From: Rhodospirillales bacterium
Lineage (GTDB): Bacteria > Pseudomonadota > Alphaproteobacteria > Acetobacterales > Acetobacteraceae
NCBI GenBank assembly: GCA_018971565.1
Contig: JAGXAO010000001.1
Span: 43,902 to 107,901 of the forward strand
Reading direction: 5' to 3'
DNA length: 64,000 bases
In this document: positions 55,032-64,000 of the stretch, in pieces
Numbering within the stretch: the first letter of the stretch is position 1
How the letters are laid out: the number at the start of each line of letters is the position of its first letter
Made by a program: the position numbers and the translations under genes
The notes under the pieces: model-generated
What the model saw: only the letters and a program-made list of their open reading frames with translations
What the model was told of the DNA's origin: nothing
Database searches by the model: none

Positions 55032-56419
55032 GCAGTGGCCCGGGACGCGCGGCGGGATTTCAGCTCCTCGGCCAGATAGAACGCCACCTCCAGCGCCTGC
55101 TCGGCATTCAGGCGCGGGTCGCAGAAGGTTTCGTAGCGCGTGCCCAGCCCTTCCTCGGAAAGGCCGCGCGCGCCGCCGATGCACTCGGTCACGTCCTGCC
55201 CGGTCATCTCCAGATGCGCCCCGCCCGCGATGGTGCCTTCCGCCTCATGCGCGTCGAAAAAGCCCTGCAACTCCGCCACGATATCGCCGAACCGTCGTGT
55301 CTTCACCTTGGCGGCGGTGGTAATGCCGTTGCCATGCATGGCATCGCTCAGCCACACCGGGGTGCGCCCGGCGGCTTTCACCGCGCGCAGCAAGGGCGGC
55401 AGTTTTTCCGCCACCTTGCCCGCCCCCATGCGGGTGATCAGCGTCAGGCGTCCCGGCTCATTCTCCGGGTCCAGCACATCCATAATCCGCAGCAGGTCGT
55501 CCGCTTCCATGCTGGGGCCCACCTTCATGCCGATCGGGTTCTTGATTCCGCGCATGAACTCCACATGCGCGCCGTCAAGCTGGCGGGTGCGGTCGCCAAT
55601 CCAGAGGAAATGCGCAGAGCAGGCATAGGAATCGCCGGTGGTGGAATCCACCCGGGTCAGCGCCTGCTCGTAAGGCAGCAGCAGCGCCTCGTGGCTGGTG
55701 TAGAATTCCGTCTCGCGGATCTGCGGTGTCGCGTCGCTGCCCAGGCCGCATGCGGCCATGAAGCTCAGCGTCTCGTCGATGCGCGTGGCGAGGTCCTGGT
55801 ACTTCGCCGCCAGCGGCGAGGATTGCACAAAATCCAGGTTCCAGCGGTGTACCTGGTGCAGGTCCGCATAACCGCCGGAGGCGAAAGCCCGCAGCAGGTT
55901 CAACGTGCCGGCGGACTGGAAATAGCCGAACTCCATGCGTGCCGGGTCCGGAATGCGCGCCTCGGCCGAGAATTCCGGCCCGTTGATGATGTCGCCGCGA
56001 TAGGAGGGCAGGGTCTCGCCACCGATGGTCTCGGTATCTGATGAGCGCGGCTTGGCGAACTGCCCGGCCATGCGGCCCAGCTTCACCACCGGCATGGCGC
56101 CGCCGAAGGTCAGCACCACCGCCATCTGCAGCAGCACACGGAAGGTGTCGCGGATGATGTTGGCGGTGAAATCCCCGAAGCTCTCGGCGCAATCCCCGCC
56201 TTGCAGCACAAAGGCCTGTCCTTTGGCGGCGCGGGCAAGCTGCGCCTTCAGGTTTCGCGCCTCGCCGGCGAAAACCAGCGGCGGAAACTTGGCCAGCCGT
56301 GCTTCCATGGCGGCCAGCTTGTCCGGGTTCGGGTAGCTTGGCACCTGCCGGATAGGGCAGGTGCGCCAGCTTTGCGGGGTCCAGCCGTCGTTTATTCCGG
56401 CTGGGGTGATCGTATCCAT
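55028..56419 (-). CDS. aroF: Class II 3-deoxy-7-phosphoheptulonate synthase
   Basis: 463 residues, plant-type (AroAII) DAHP synthase: [58 protein letters not shown] and [18 protein letters not shown]. Condenses PEP and erythrose-4-phosphate to begin the shikimate pathway. The gene symbol for this class varies. Shares an operon with pncB and nadE by 4-base overlap. Confidence 0.93.
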   Translation of the reverse strand: MDTITPAGINDGWTPQSWRTCPIRQVPSYPNPDKLAAMEARLAKFPPLVFAGEARNLKAQLARAAKGQAFVLQGGDCAESFGDFTANIIRDTFRVLLQMAVVLTFGGAMPVVKLGRMAGQFAKPRSSDTETIGGETLPSYRGDIINGPEFSAEARIPDPARMEFGYFQSAGTLNLLRAFASGGYADLHQVHRWNLDFVQSSPLAAKYQDLATRIDETLSFMAACGLGSDATPQIRETEFYTSHEALLLPYEQALTRVDSTTGDSYACSAHFLWIGDRTRQLDGAHVEFMRGIKNPIGMKVGPSMEADDLLRIMDVLDPENEPGRLTLITRMGAGKVAEKLPPLLRAVKAAGRTPVWLSDAMHGNGITTAAKVKTRRFGDIVAELQGFFDAHEAEGTIAGGAHLEMTGQDVTECIGGARGLSEEGLGTRYETFCDPRLNAEQALEVAFYLAEELKSRRASRATA

Positions 56420-56476
56420 GCTCTCTCCAGGAGGCGTTCCTATCCGCCCTTTATAAACGGTATTTAAGAACCATGG

Positions 56477-57847
56477 CTACACGGGGCCAGTCTCGGGCCC
56501 AACAACCCTGGTCTGTGTCCGCAGGGTCACGAACTCTTCTGCTGCCGTGGGGTGGATGCCGATAGTGCGGTCGAAATCCGCCTTGGTGGCCCCGGTGATG
56601 ATCGCCACGGCCAGCCCTTGCATAATCTCCGGCGCATCCTCGCCCAGCATATGCGCGCCGATCACCTTGTCCGTCTTCGCATCCACGATCAGCTTCATCA
56701 CACTCTGCCGTTTGCGGCCAGAAATGGCATGGCGCATGGGGGTAAAGCGGGTGAGGAAAATCTTCGCGCCATCTGGCCGCTTCGCCGCCTCCGCCTCGTT
56801 CACCCCCACCGTGGCAATGGGCGGGATGGAGAACACCGCCGTCGGCACCATCTCAAGGCTCACCCCGCGAGGCTTGTTGCCGAACAGTGTATCGGCAAGT
56901 GCGTGGCCTTCGGCGGTGGCCACCGGGGTCAGGTTCAGCCGGTCGGTCACATCCCCCAGCGCGTAGATATGCGGCACATTGGTGGTGAAATCCTCGCCAA
57001 TTTTCACCTCGCCCGCTGGCCCGGTTTCAATCCCGGCAGCCTCCAGGTTCAGCCCCCTGGTATTGGGCGCCCGGCCGGTGGCGAAAAACACCACATCCAC
57101 ATCCAGCACTGAAAGGTCGGAGAGGGCGAGGCATTGTTTGCCGTCCTCCAGCGCAATGCTTTCCGGCACGCAGCCGGGGTGCAGCACCACTTTATTCTCC
57201 TTCAACTCATCGGCAAGCCCGAGCCGCAAATCCTCATCGAACCCGCGCAAGGGCAGCGGCTGGCGGTAGACCAGATGCGTCTCCACCCCCAACCCCGCGA
57301 ACACGCCCGCGAATTCCACGGCGATGTAGCCGCCGCCCACTACCGCCACGCGCTTCGGCAATTGCTTCATCACGAAAATATCGTCGGAGACGATGGCGTG
57401 TTCCGCGCCCGGAATGTCGAGCCCTGTAGGATGACCGCCGGTGGCGATGACGATCCGCTCGGCGGTAATTTTCTGCCCGCCGACATCCAGGGTATGCGCG
57501 TCGATAAAGCTCGCCTTCGCGTCGAAAATCTTTGCCCCCGCCTGCTCCAGCAAACGGGTATAGATGCCGTTCAGCCGGGAAATTTCCTTGTCCTTCGCTG
57601 CGATCAGCCGGGACCAGTCATAGCCGGTTTTGGCGATATCCCAGCCGAAACCGCGCGCGTCATCGGCCATCGCGCCATATTCGGCCGCCATCACCATGAA
57701 CTTCTTCGGAACACAGCCAACATTCACGCAGGTGCCGCCCCAGAAGCGGGATTCGGCGATGCCTACCCGCGCCCCATGCGAAGCCGCGATGCGGGCGCAG
57801 CGCACACCGGCCGAACCGCCGCCGATCACGAAAAGGTCAAAATCCAT
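56477..57847 (-). CDS. gor: Glutathione-disulfide reductase
   Basis: 456 residues from ATG 57847. FAD motif DFDLFVIGGGSAGVRCARIA, redox-active CVNVGCVPKK, NADPH motif VAVVGGGYIAVEFAGV and C-terminal IGIHPTAAEEFVTLR with the catalytic His. Reduces GSSG to GSH using NADPH. Confidence 0.95.
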   Translation of the reverse strand: MDFDLFVIGGGSAGVRCARIAASHGARVGIAESRFWGGTCVNVGCVPKKFMVMAAEYGAMADDARGFGWDIAKTGYDWSRLIAAKDKEISRLNGIYTRLLEQAGAKIFDAKASFIDAHTLDVGGQKITAERIVIATGGHPTGLDIPGAEHAIVSDDIFVMKQLPKRVAVVGGGYIAVEFAGVFAGLGVETHLVYRQPLPLRGFDEDLRLGLADELKENKVVLHPGCVPESIALEDGKQCLALSDLSVLDVDVVFFATGRAPNTRGLNLEAAGIETGPAGEVKIGEDFTTNVPHIYALGDVTDRLNLTPVATAEGHALADTLFGNKPRGVSLEMVPTAVFSIPPIATVGVNEAEAAKRPDGAKIFLTRFTPMRHAISGRKRQSVMKLIVDAKTDKVIGAHMLGEDAPEIMQGLAVAIITGATKADFDRTIGIHPTAAEEFVTLRTQTRVVGPETGPV

Positions 57848-58006
57848 CGTCAATATCCTGAAAATACCCGGCCCTAAGTAATGTACCGTGCGGGAATTTA
57901 CCAATACGCCTCCGGCGCGGATGCCTGCGTAAGGTTGCAATGCCTAACCAATGCAACGACAATCAAACAAACGACACGGCCTGAATCAACAAAGGCAACG
58001 CCAACC

Positions 58007-60688
58007 ATGCCGGAACAAAGCCTCATGGAAAAAATCGATACCGCCGCCAACCATCTGGCCGGCTATCTGGACCATCTCGGGGAGAGGCTGAATCTCCGTG
58101 GCTGGGTCTGGTGTGAAGCAGAGCCCGCGCGGCGGCTGGAGATTGAAATTCTCCTCAACGGCGCGCTGGCAGGCCGCGCCATGGCCGATCTTTATCGGCA
58201 GGATGTGGAGGATGCGGGCAAGGGCGATGGCCATTACGGCTTTGCCTGGAAGCTGCCAATCGCCGCACTGGCGTCGGCGGGCCAGGTGGAAATCGCCGTG
58301 CGGGTGGCGGGCACGGATTTCGTTCTCACCAGCCCCTTCACCATTCCGGGGCCGGAGATGGCGGCCCGGCTGACGAAATATGCCACCCTGACGCAGGACC
58401 CGGATGACGCACGTGAGGCTTTGCGTGCCGCGGCCCGGTTGGCGGCGGAAGATCCATGGCATGTGCTGGGCCTTGCCAATACCCTGCGTGAAGCCGGCGC
58501 CCCGCAAGAGGCCGCGCCGATGCTGCGGGCACTGCTCGAAACCCACCCGAAATTCTGGCACGCGCATGTGGCGCTCGGCCATATCGCCCGCGCCGGGGGA
58601 GACCGCGCGGCGGCGCTGGGCTGGTTTACTCAGGCGGCGGCGCTGGAACCGGGCGATGTGTGGCGCGGGCTGGATGTGGCGGAGGAACTGCGCGTTCTGG
58701 GCCGGGTGGAGGAGGCGAAAGCGGTGCTGGCCCAGGCGGCCGAAGCCTTCCCCCAATCCTGGGCGGTGGAAATGGGCCTTGGCCGTTGCGCCCATGCTCA
58801 GTCCGAGCATGGCGAGGCCCGGCGGCATTTCGAGGAAGCCGCCCGCCGGGCTCCAGACGAAATTGCCCCCAGGCTGGGATTGATCGAGGCGCTGCGGGAC
58901 GCGGGCGCGCTGGAGGACGCGCGGCGGGCAGCACTCGCGCTGCGCGCCACCCACCCTGGCCATATGCCCCTGCTGCTTACCCTGGCCCATACCGAGCGCC
59001 TGGCCGGGCTGCAGGAGGATGCGGCGGTGCATTTCGCCGAGGCGCTGGCGATGGAGCCGGAGAACCCGGCCTTGCTGGCCGAGCTTGCCCGGCAGGAATA
59101 CCAGCTTGGCCGTCAGCAGGAAGGCAACGCCCACCTCACCCGCGCGCTGGAGCTTGACCCCGGACATCGTGACGCGGTGAGCCAGCTTGCCGCCCAGGCG
59201 CTTGCGGTGGGAGATGCCGCGCAAGCCTTTGAGATTTTCAGCGCCGCCGCCGTGCTGCGCCCTGGTGAGCTGGCTTTTCGTTTCGGCGCACTGGATACGC
59301 TGGCCTGGCAGGGCCGCGCCGAAGAGGCGCTGGCTGGCCTGCTGGCGCTGGAACAGGAGCACGGCGCCACGCCCCAGTTGCAAAACTGGCGGGTTACGCT
59401 GCTGCGCCGCATTGGGCAGATGGAAGAGGCGCTGCACGCCGCCCGTGCCGCTACCGCCGCCGCCCCGCAGGAGTTCTGGCTTTGGGCCGAGCGGTTCCAG
59501 ACCGAACTTCTGGCTGGCTCGGACGCAATGCTGCAGAAATGCCTGTTTGGCATTCCCGCCGCCACCATGGCGGAGCGTGCGATCCGCCGCCGCTGTGTGG
59601 GCGCGCTCGCCGAAAGCCTGTGGCAGATGGATGCCGCCCTAGCCCATTACGAGGCCGCGGCGGCGCTGAACCCGAACGATGTTCTGTTGCAGGATGCGCT
59701 GGCCCGGGTGAAGCTGATGCGCTTTGACCTTTCCGGCGCGCGGGTGCATCTGCGCCGGCAGTATGAGCTGATGGCATCCAGCCGCCGCCTGCGCGGTGAA
59801 TCGCTCAATATTTCGCAATCGCTGCTCGGCCAGATGATCGACGAATACGCGCTGGATGATGGGCTTTGTACCAATCTGGCGGGGTTGAGCACGCAGCCCC
59901 CGGCGGCGCGGCTGGAGATGCTGGCTGCCCTCGCCCGGCAGGCGCCGGACAGCACCGCCCCCGCCGCCAGCCTGCTGCTGGCCCTGCGCCAGGCGGAGCG
60001 CACAGCATTGGTGCCGACACCAGAAGATACGCCGCCCATTCCCCGCACTATCAACATGTTCTGGGACCAGCCAGAGCCGCCAGGGGATGTAGCCGCGTTG
60101 ATGCAGAGCTGGCACAGCCGCAACCCTGGCTTTGGCTGGCGGCGCTTCAACGAAGCCCAGGCCGGGGACTATCTTGCCGCGAAATTCCCCAGCCCGGTTC
60201 TGCAAGCCTACCGGCGCGTGCGCGAAATTCCCCAAAAGGCCGATATCTTCCGCCTCGCCCTGCTGGTGGCGGAAGGTGGTGTGTATGTGGATGCCGATGA
60301 CCGCTGCCTGCACCCGCTGGATACGCTGCTGCCCGCGGGCGCCAGCCTAGTGCTGGCGCAAGAGGAGTTTGGCTGTGCCACGAACCACTTCATCGCGGCC
60401 ACGCCTGGCCACCCGGTGCTGCGGGCGGCGCTGCGCGCCGTGGTTACGGCGGTTAATAGGGGCGATAATGAGATACCCTGGCTGCTTTCCGGCCCTGGGT
60501 TGCTCACCAGGGCGCTGGCGCAGCACATAGCGGCGCATGGCATGGGCGGGTTGCCGCCGGGGCTTGCCCTGCTGGACCGCAGGCAGCTTGGCGCCGCCGT
60601 GGCGGGTGGGTGCTTCGCCGCCTACAAAACCTACCATATGCGCCACCGCAAACGCATAGATGCCGCGGCGGCGCATAAACCAGGTTAA
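58007..60688 (+). CDS. TPR protein with N-terminal GW module and C-terminal GT32-like glycosyltransferase
   Basis: 893 residues from ATG 58007. Residues 12-112 carry a Gly-Trp beta module (LAGYLDHLGERLNLRGWVWC). About 15 tetratricopeptide repeats span residues 120-650 (ALGWFTQAAALEPGDVWRGL; LELDPGHRDAVSQLAAQALA). The C-terminus (from about 678) has TINMFWDQPEPPGDVAALM then REIPQKADIFRLALLVAEGG with VDADDRCLHPLD, the DXD motif of GT32-type transferases. A rare fusion of protein-interaction repeats and a sugar transferase. Convergent overlap of four bases with the next gene. Confidence 0.75.
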   Translation: MPEQSLMEKIDTAANHLAGYLDHLGERLNLRGWVWCEAEPARRLEIEILLNGALAGRAMADLYRQDVEDAGKGDGHYGFAWKLPIAALASAGQVEIAVRVAGTDFVLTSPFTIPGPEMAARLTKYATLTQDPDDAREALRAAARLAAEDPWHVLGLANTLREAGAPQEAAPMLRALLETHPKFWHAHVALGHIARAGGDRAAALGWFTQAAALEPGDVWRGLDVAEELRVLGRVEEAKAVLAQAAEAFPQSWAVEMGLGRCAHAQSEHGEARRHFEEAARRAPDEIAPRLGLIEALRDAGALEDARRAALALRATHPGHMPLLLTLAHTERLAGLQEDAAVHFAEALAMEPENPALLAELARQEYQLGRQQEGNAHLTRALELDPGHRDAVSQLAAQALAVGDAAQAFEIFSAAAVLRPGELAFRFGALDTLAWQGRAEEALAGLLALEQEHGATPQLQNWRVTLLRRIGQMEEALHAARAATAAAPQEFWLWAERFQTELLAGSDAMLQKCLFGIPAATMAERAIRRRCVGALAESLWQMDAALAHYEAAAALNPNDVLLQDALARVKLMRFDLSGARVHLRRQYELMASSRRLRGESLNISQSLLGQMIDEYALDDGLCTNLAGLSTQPPAARLEMLAALARQAPDSTAPAASLLLALRQAERTALVPTPEDTPPIPRTINMFWDQPEPPGDVAALMQSWHSRNPGFGWRRFNEAQAGDYLAAKFPSPVLQAYRRVREIPQKADIFRLALLVAEGGVYVDADDRCLHPLDTLLPAGASLVLAQEEFGCATNHFIAATPGHPVLRAALRAVVTAVNRGDNEIPWLLSGPGLLTRALAQHIAAHGMGGLPPGLALLDRRQLGAAVAGGCFAAYKTYHMRHRKRIDAAAAHKPG

Positions 60689-63600
60689 GCGGCTGGCAGC
60701 TCCGCCCCAGCCTTTTTTGCCTTGGTTTTATTGGCCGGTTTCTCCGCCGCCGGGGCGGTTGGCGTCCCGCCCAGCATTGTCCTGGTCAAGTGCTCCAGAT
60801 CAGCCTTTTTAGAGAAGAATGAGGCTGGCTGCGCGCCCTCGGCCACGGCATGTACCCGCCCTGCGGCAATCTCGTCGATCAGCTTCAGCACGCTTTCCGC
60901 ATCTGCTGGAAAGGGGAACACAACGCCGAAACCTGTCCTGCGGATGCGGTCCGCCGGCGCGCCGATATCCGGCGCCAGCGGAATAAAGCCGTGCTTCACA
61001 AGCTCAGAAAGGGTGTAGGAATAGGTCTCCGGCCAGGCGGGCAGAAACAGCGCCAGCCGCCCTGTGGTTTCTGCCAGCAGGCGGGGCAGTTCCTCGGGTG
61101 TGTATTTTCCGGTGATGGTAACATTGCCAACCGCCCGCAACGCCCGGTCCATGTTCGTGTAGCCGATGACCCGGAAATGCAGATGCGGATGTGTCAGCCG
61201 CGCGCGCTGCGCGATCTCCAGCAGTTTGTTCGAGCCCTTATGCGGGCCGATTGCCCCCAGCATCACAATCTCGTCGTCATTGCCCTGGCGGGCGGCTCCC
61301 GCCGCATCCTCCGCCGATTCCGGGTGCGGTGCGACGGTGATGTTGAACCCTGGAAAGATTTTGGCAAAATACCCCGCCGCGTTGGCCGAGGGCGCGATGA
61401 CATGGGTAAAGCGCGCCAGCAGCGTGGCGAATAGCGCGCGGTGCTCGGTCGTCGAAAGGTCGTTCAGCACGGAGGTCTCATGCGCGCCGCCCATCTTCAC
61501 GCATCGTCCGCAGGTGTCGGCATCCGCCCCGCCACAAAACCGGCCGATCGCGTCGATCATCGTCACGCGCGGGCAGAAGGAATAGAAATCATGCGCCCAG
61601 TAGAGGCTGCGGCGGCCTTCCAGCCAGCCGCCCAGGGTGCTCAGCACCGCCGCCGGAAAACCGAGAAGCTGATGCGCCAGCACCAGCCCGGGCGCGGCAC
61701 CGTCCATCACGGAGAACAGATCATCCACCTCCGCCGCTTTAAAGCGCGCGCAGATCAGCGGCGCCGCGCAGCTCAGTTCAATCAACCCGCCTTCGGTCAG
61801 GCTCAGCGAAAGCCGTGTAGCCCCGCCATAGCCCACTTCACGTTCGATATCCCGGATGGCTTTTGGCGTGCCACCCTCCAGCGCGTTGGAGATGACGAGC
61901 GCGAAGCGTGTACCGGCCTCCCGCGCGCGGGCCAGCCGGGCATGGTCCAGCGCCCAGCGTAACCGGCGCAAACCATCTTGTTTTTCGAATTCCATGATCA
62001 GCGGCGTGTATTCGGGGTAGAGCGCGTTCAGCCGCGGCTGGTTCTGCGCCAGCAGGCTCTCCCGCTCATTGCCGAAGGAGATGCTTTCTTTATGCTCCAC
62101 CAGCACGCCGCCCGCCGCCACGTTGCGGTAACCAAGCGCCGAGGCACGGGCGCAGAAATCATTCTCCTCGCCATAGCCGCGCCCGAAGGCTTCATCCAGA
62201 AACCCGATGCGTTTGATCACCTCGCGTTTAATGAACATGCAGAAGCCGTGGCCGGTCGGCACGTTCTCACAGGTTCCGGCGTTCGCGCTCAGCGCCAGCG
62301 CTGCCAGATCGGGCCAGCTGATATCCGGCAGGTAGGCTTCGCGCAGCTCGGCGCTGGGGTAGGAAAAAATGGTGGCGTTGCTGGACATGGCCGTGACGGT
62401 GCCGATCTCCGGCTGCGCGTGTGCAACCCTCGCCAGCTCATCCAGCCCGCCCGCGTGCAGCACGGTGTCTGAATTCAGCAGCACCGTGTCGATGCCCCGG
62501 CTCATGCCCATGCCGCGGTTCACAGTGCCGACAAAGCCAAGATTCTGTGCGTTTTCCAGCAGAATCACGTTGGGTGTGTCACGGTATGCGGCGAGCATTC
62601 CGGCCATCTCAGCATCCGGTGAACGGTCGTTGATGAGGATGAGCTGGTCTGTTGCCGGGTTGCGGTGCGCCAGCACGGATTCAATGCAGGCTTTTGTTAC
62701 CTCAACCCCGCGATATACCGGCACGATGATTGCCATGCGCACCGGCGGTGTGGGCTCTGTTATACAGCTTGGCTGCCGGGTGAGGGCAATGTCTTCGCTG
62801 CCGCGCACCTTGGCGAGATAGTCCCGTAACGCCGCGCTCAACACCGCGCGCTCGCCCGCGCCCAGGCCAGGCAGCGCCGCATTGGCCAGATGCGCCGCCT
62901 TATAAATGGCCGCCACGGCAGCAGGGCGCTTGGCCAGCAGATACGGTCCCTCGAACAAATCGCGCGTGCCGCCGGTAAAGCGAAGGCTTATCGCCACCGG
63001 CTCATCGGCTGGGGCATCCGCCGGGTCCAGCGAAATATCGAAGCCGGGCGTTCCGCAATCAGGGAAATGCGCCTGCACGTCTGTGCGCTCCCGGTCGCAA
63101 GGCACGGTTTTCACCAGCTTGCCGTTGCGGTACACGGCCAATTCGAAAATGCGTTTCGGCACATCCGGCGCATGCACCCAGCCAACCGCGCGCCCCGCTG
63201 AAATCATTTCGAGGTTCGCGCGCAAATTCAAATTACAGCTCGTGCGCCCGATCAATTTTCCGTTAGCGAAAACATCAAGCAGCACTTCTCCGGCGCCGAA
63301 ACAATCACTGTCGAGCTTCAGGCTGAACCGTGCTGGCATGAAGAGCGGGTCAGCCGCGCGCTCTTCAAACTTGGCCAGGCCACGCGCCACTTCCACGCCC
63401 GCGTTGTTCATCACGGTGATGAGCGGCGGTGTCGCTGCCCTGGTGCGCTCAGTCACCCAGCCGGTGACGATATCGGCCTCCACGGCGCAGTACCCGTCAT
63501 AAACTCCTGGGCCGATATCCAGTGGCGAGCCGACGAGCTCCTCGCCATTCGCCAGCACCCGCAACCGCTTCGCCTCGGTGCCGAGCGGAATGGCGATCCG

Positions 63601-63792
63601 GTAGGCCAGCGTGGTGCGGCCCAACCCCAACGCCGCGAGGTCTGGCCGGTGGCGCGAGGCGCGGCCCTTCGCCAGCAGCTTGCCTTCGAGGTCTATAACG
63701 GTGATGGCACAGTTTCCCGTATCCGGCACAGAAGCCGCCCACCCTGTCAGGTAGCTGCCTTCCATCGTGTCCACATGCCCCTTGATCGTCAT
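60685..63792 (-). CDS. Giant glycosyltransferase with three GW modules, a GT2 and a GT4 domain
   Basis: 1035 residues from ATG 63792 (GGAG five bases upstream). Residues 1-300 contain three GW beta modules (SYLTGWAASVPDTGNCAITV, ADIVTGWVTERTRAATPPLI, SAGRAVGWVHAPDVPKRIF). A GT-A domain starts near 350 (MAIIVPVYRGVEV) with NSDTVLHAGGL; a GT-B/GT4 domain appears near 840 (EIVMLGAIGPHKGSNKLLE, then TYSYTLSELVKHGFIPLA). A basic Lys/Ala tail ends it. Likely builds a surface glycan. Confidence 0.8.
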   Translation of the reverse strand: MTIKGHVDTMEGSYLTGWAASVPDTGNCAITVIDLEGKLLAKGRASRHRPDLAALGLGRTTLAYRIAIPLGTEAKRLRVLANGEELVGSPLDIGPGVYDGYCAVEADIVTGWVTERTRAATPPLITVMNNAGVEVARGLAKFEERAADPLFMPARFSLKLDSDCFGAGEVLLDVFANGKLIGRTSCNLNLRANLEMISAGRAVGWVHAPDVPKRIFELAVYRNGKLVKTVPCDRERTDVQAHFPDCGTPGFDISLDPADAPADEPVAISLRFTGGTRDLFEGPYLLAKRPAAVAAIYKAAHLANAALPGLGAGERAVLSAALRDYLAKVRGSEDIALTRQPSCITEPTPPVRMAIIVPVYRGVEVTKACIESVLAHRNPATDQLILINDRSPDAEMAGMLAAYRDTPNVILLENAQNLGFVGTVNRGMGMSRGIDTVLLNSDTVLHAGGLDELARVAHAQPEIGTVTAMSSNATIFSYPSAELREAYLPDISWPDLAALALSANAGTCENVPTGHGFCMFIKREVIKRIGFLDEAFGRGYGEENDFCARASALGYRNVAAGGVLVEHKESISFGNERESLLAQNQPRLNALYPEYTPLIMEFEKQDGLRRLRWALDHARLARAREAGTRFALVISNALEGGTPKAIRDIEREVGYGGATRLSLSLTEGGLIELSCAAPLICARFKAAEVDDLFSVMDGAAPGLVLAHQLLGFPAAVLSTLGGWLEGRRSLYWAHDFYSFCPRVTMIDAIGRFCGGADADTCGRCVKMGGAHETSVLNDLSTTEHRALFATLLARFTHVIAPSANAAGYFAKIFPGFNITVAPHPESAEDAAGAARQGNDDEIVMLGAIGPHKGSNKLLEIAQRARLTHPHLHFRVIGYTNMDRALRAVGNVTITGKYTPEELPRLLAETTGRLALFLPAWPETYSYTLSELVKHGFIPLAPDIGAPADRIRRTGFGVVFPFPADAESVLKLIDEIAAGRVHAVAEGAQPASFFSKKADLEHLTRTMLGGTPTAPAAEKPANKTKAKKAGAELPAA

Positions 63793-63964
63793 CGAGACTC
63801 CATACGGTTTTAACTTTGCATTCAGGCCGTGCGCCACACCTGAGGCATGATTTCAGTTGTCACCTATCAACGCGCGGCGCTCAAGATCATGCGCGCCAGC
63901 ATATGAACTAATTTATTGCGCGGCGGTTAGGAGCGATGCTCGTTACGCCATATTTAGGATTATC

Positions 63965-64000
63965 ATGTTGCGCTGCACCGTGAAGCCTGCTTTAAATAAT
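63965..64000 (+). CDS. Possible start of a gene running off the window
   Basis: ATG 63965 after AGGATTATC opens a frame (MLRCTVKPALNN) to the edge. Only 12 codons are seen; no family can be named. The stretch 63793-63964 holds a divergent promoter region with no gene I can support. Confidence 0.2.
   Translation, partial: MLRCTVKPALNN

Noticed and set aside
57986-59437. 483-codon minus-strand frame opposite the TPR protein
   Set aside because: Shadow of repetitive GC-rich TPR coding sequence; no independent start site or domain.

Overview
The window looks like a chromosomal segment of an alphaproteobacterium, most likely a member of the Acetobacteraceae. The grounds are high GC, a set of small alphaproteobacterial families (DUF1013, DUF1192, DUF1285, DUF465), an elongator tRNA-Met of alphaproteobacterial type, and frequent GTG/TTG starts in tightly overlapping operons. 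This is inference from family content; no database search was run.

Region 1 (1-11.9 kb) is chromosomal: the 5' part of mnmG on the minus strand, a DUF1285 - CoA pyrophosphatase (Nudix) - CCA-adding enzyme operon, convergent kup, mltA with a Tim44-like gene, then a histidine phosphatase, an N-formylglutamate amidohydrolase-like protein and a large double-GT2 glycosyltransferase.

Region 2 (11.9-37.7 kb) is a prophage-like element with a P2/Mu-type contractile-tail layout. A leftward XRE repressor faces a rightward early promoter across an array of ACTAACA/TGTTAGT operator half-sites. Two small early genes follow, then large terminase, portal, scaffold-like protein, major capsid protein, connectors, sheath, tube, tail chaperone with a -1 frameshift signal, hub and baseplate genes, and about 9 kb of fibre/spike genes that include a beta-helix depolymerase-like and an SGNH esterase-like protein. 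A lysis module (XhlA-like, GH108 endolysin, holin-like) ends it. I see no integrase, replication gene, att repeat or tape-measure gene. One small gene carries an in-frame amber and one fibre gene is frameshifted. It is either a decaying prophage or a domesticated particle.

Region 3 (37.7-49.4 kb) is chromosomal: recX, rpmI-rplT with promoter and terminator, an EcsC protein, FKBP isomerase, aspartate aminotransferase, cold-shock protein, an Rrf2/NsrR-like regulator beside a cytochrome c, glutamate dehydrogenase, a CsbD-like protein, tRNA-Met, maf, an XRE regulator, Smr protein, DUF1192, DUF1013, DUF465 and a sulfotransferase.

Region 4 (49.4-64 kb) holds a SWIM/SNF2 helicase, nadE-pncB-class II DAHP synthase (NAD salvage plus shikimate entry), glutathione reductase, and two very large surface-glycan glycosyltransferases. 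These two and the enzyme at 9.3 kb share an N-terminal Gly-Trp beta-rich module, suggesting one glycan-building family spread across the locus.
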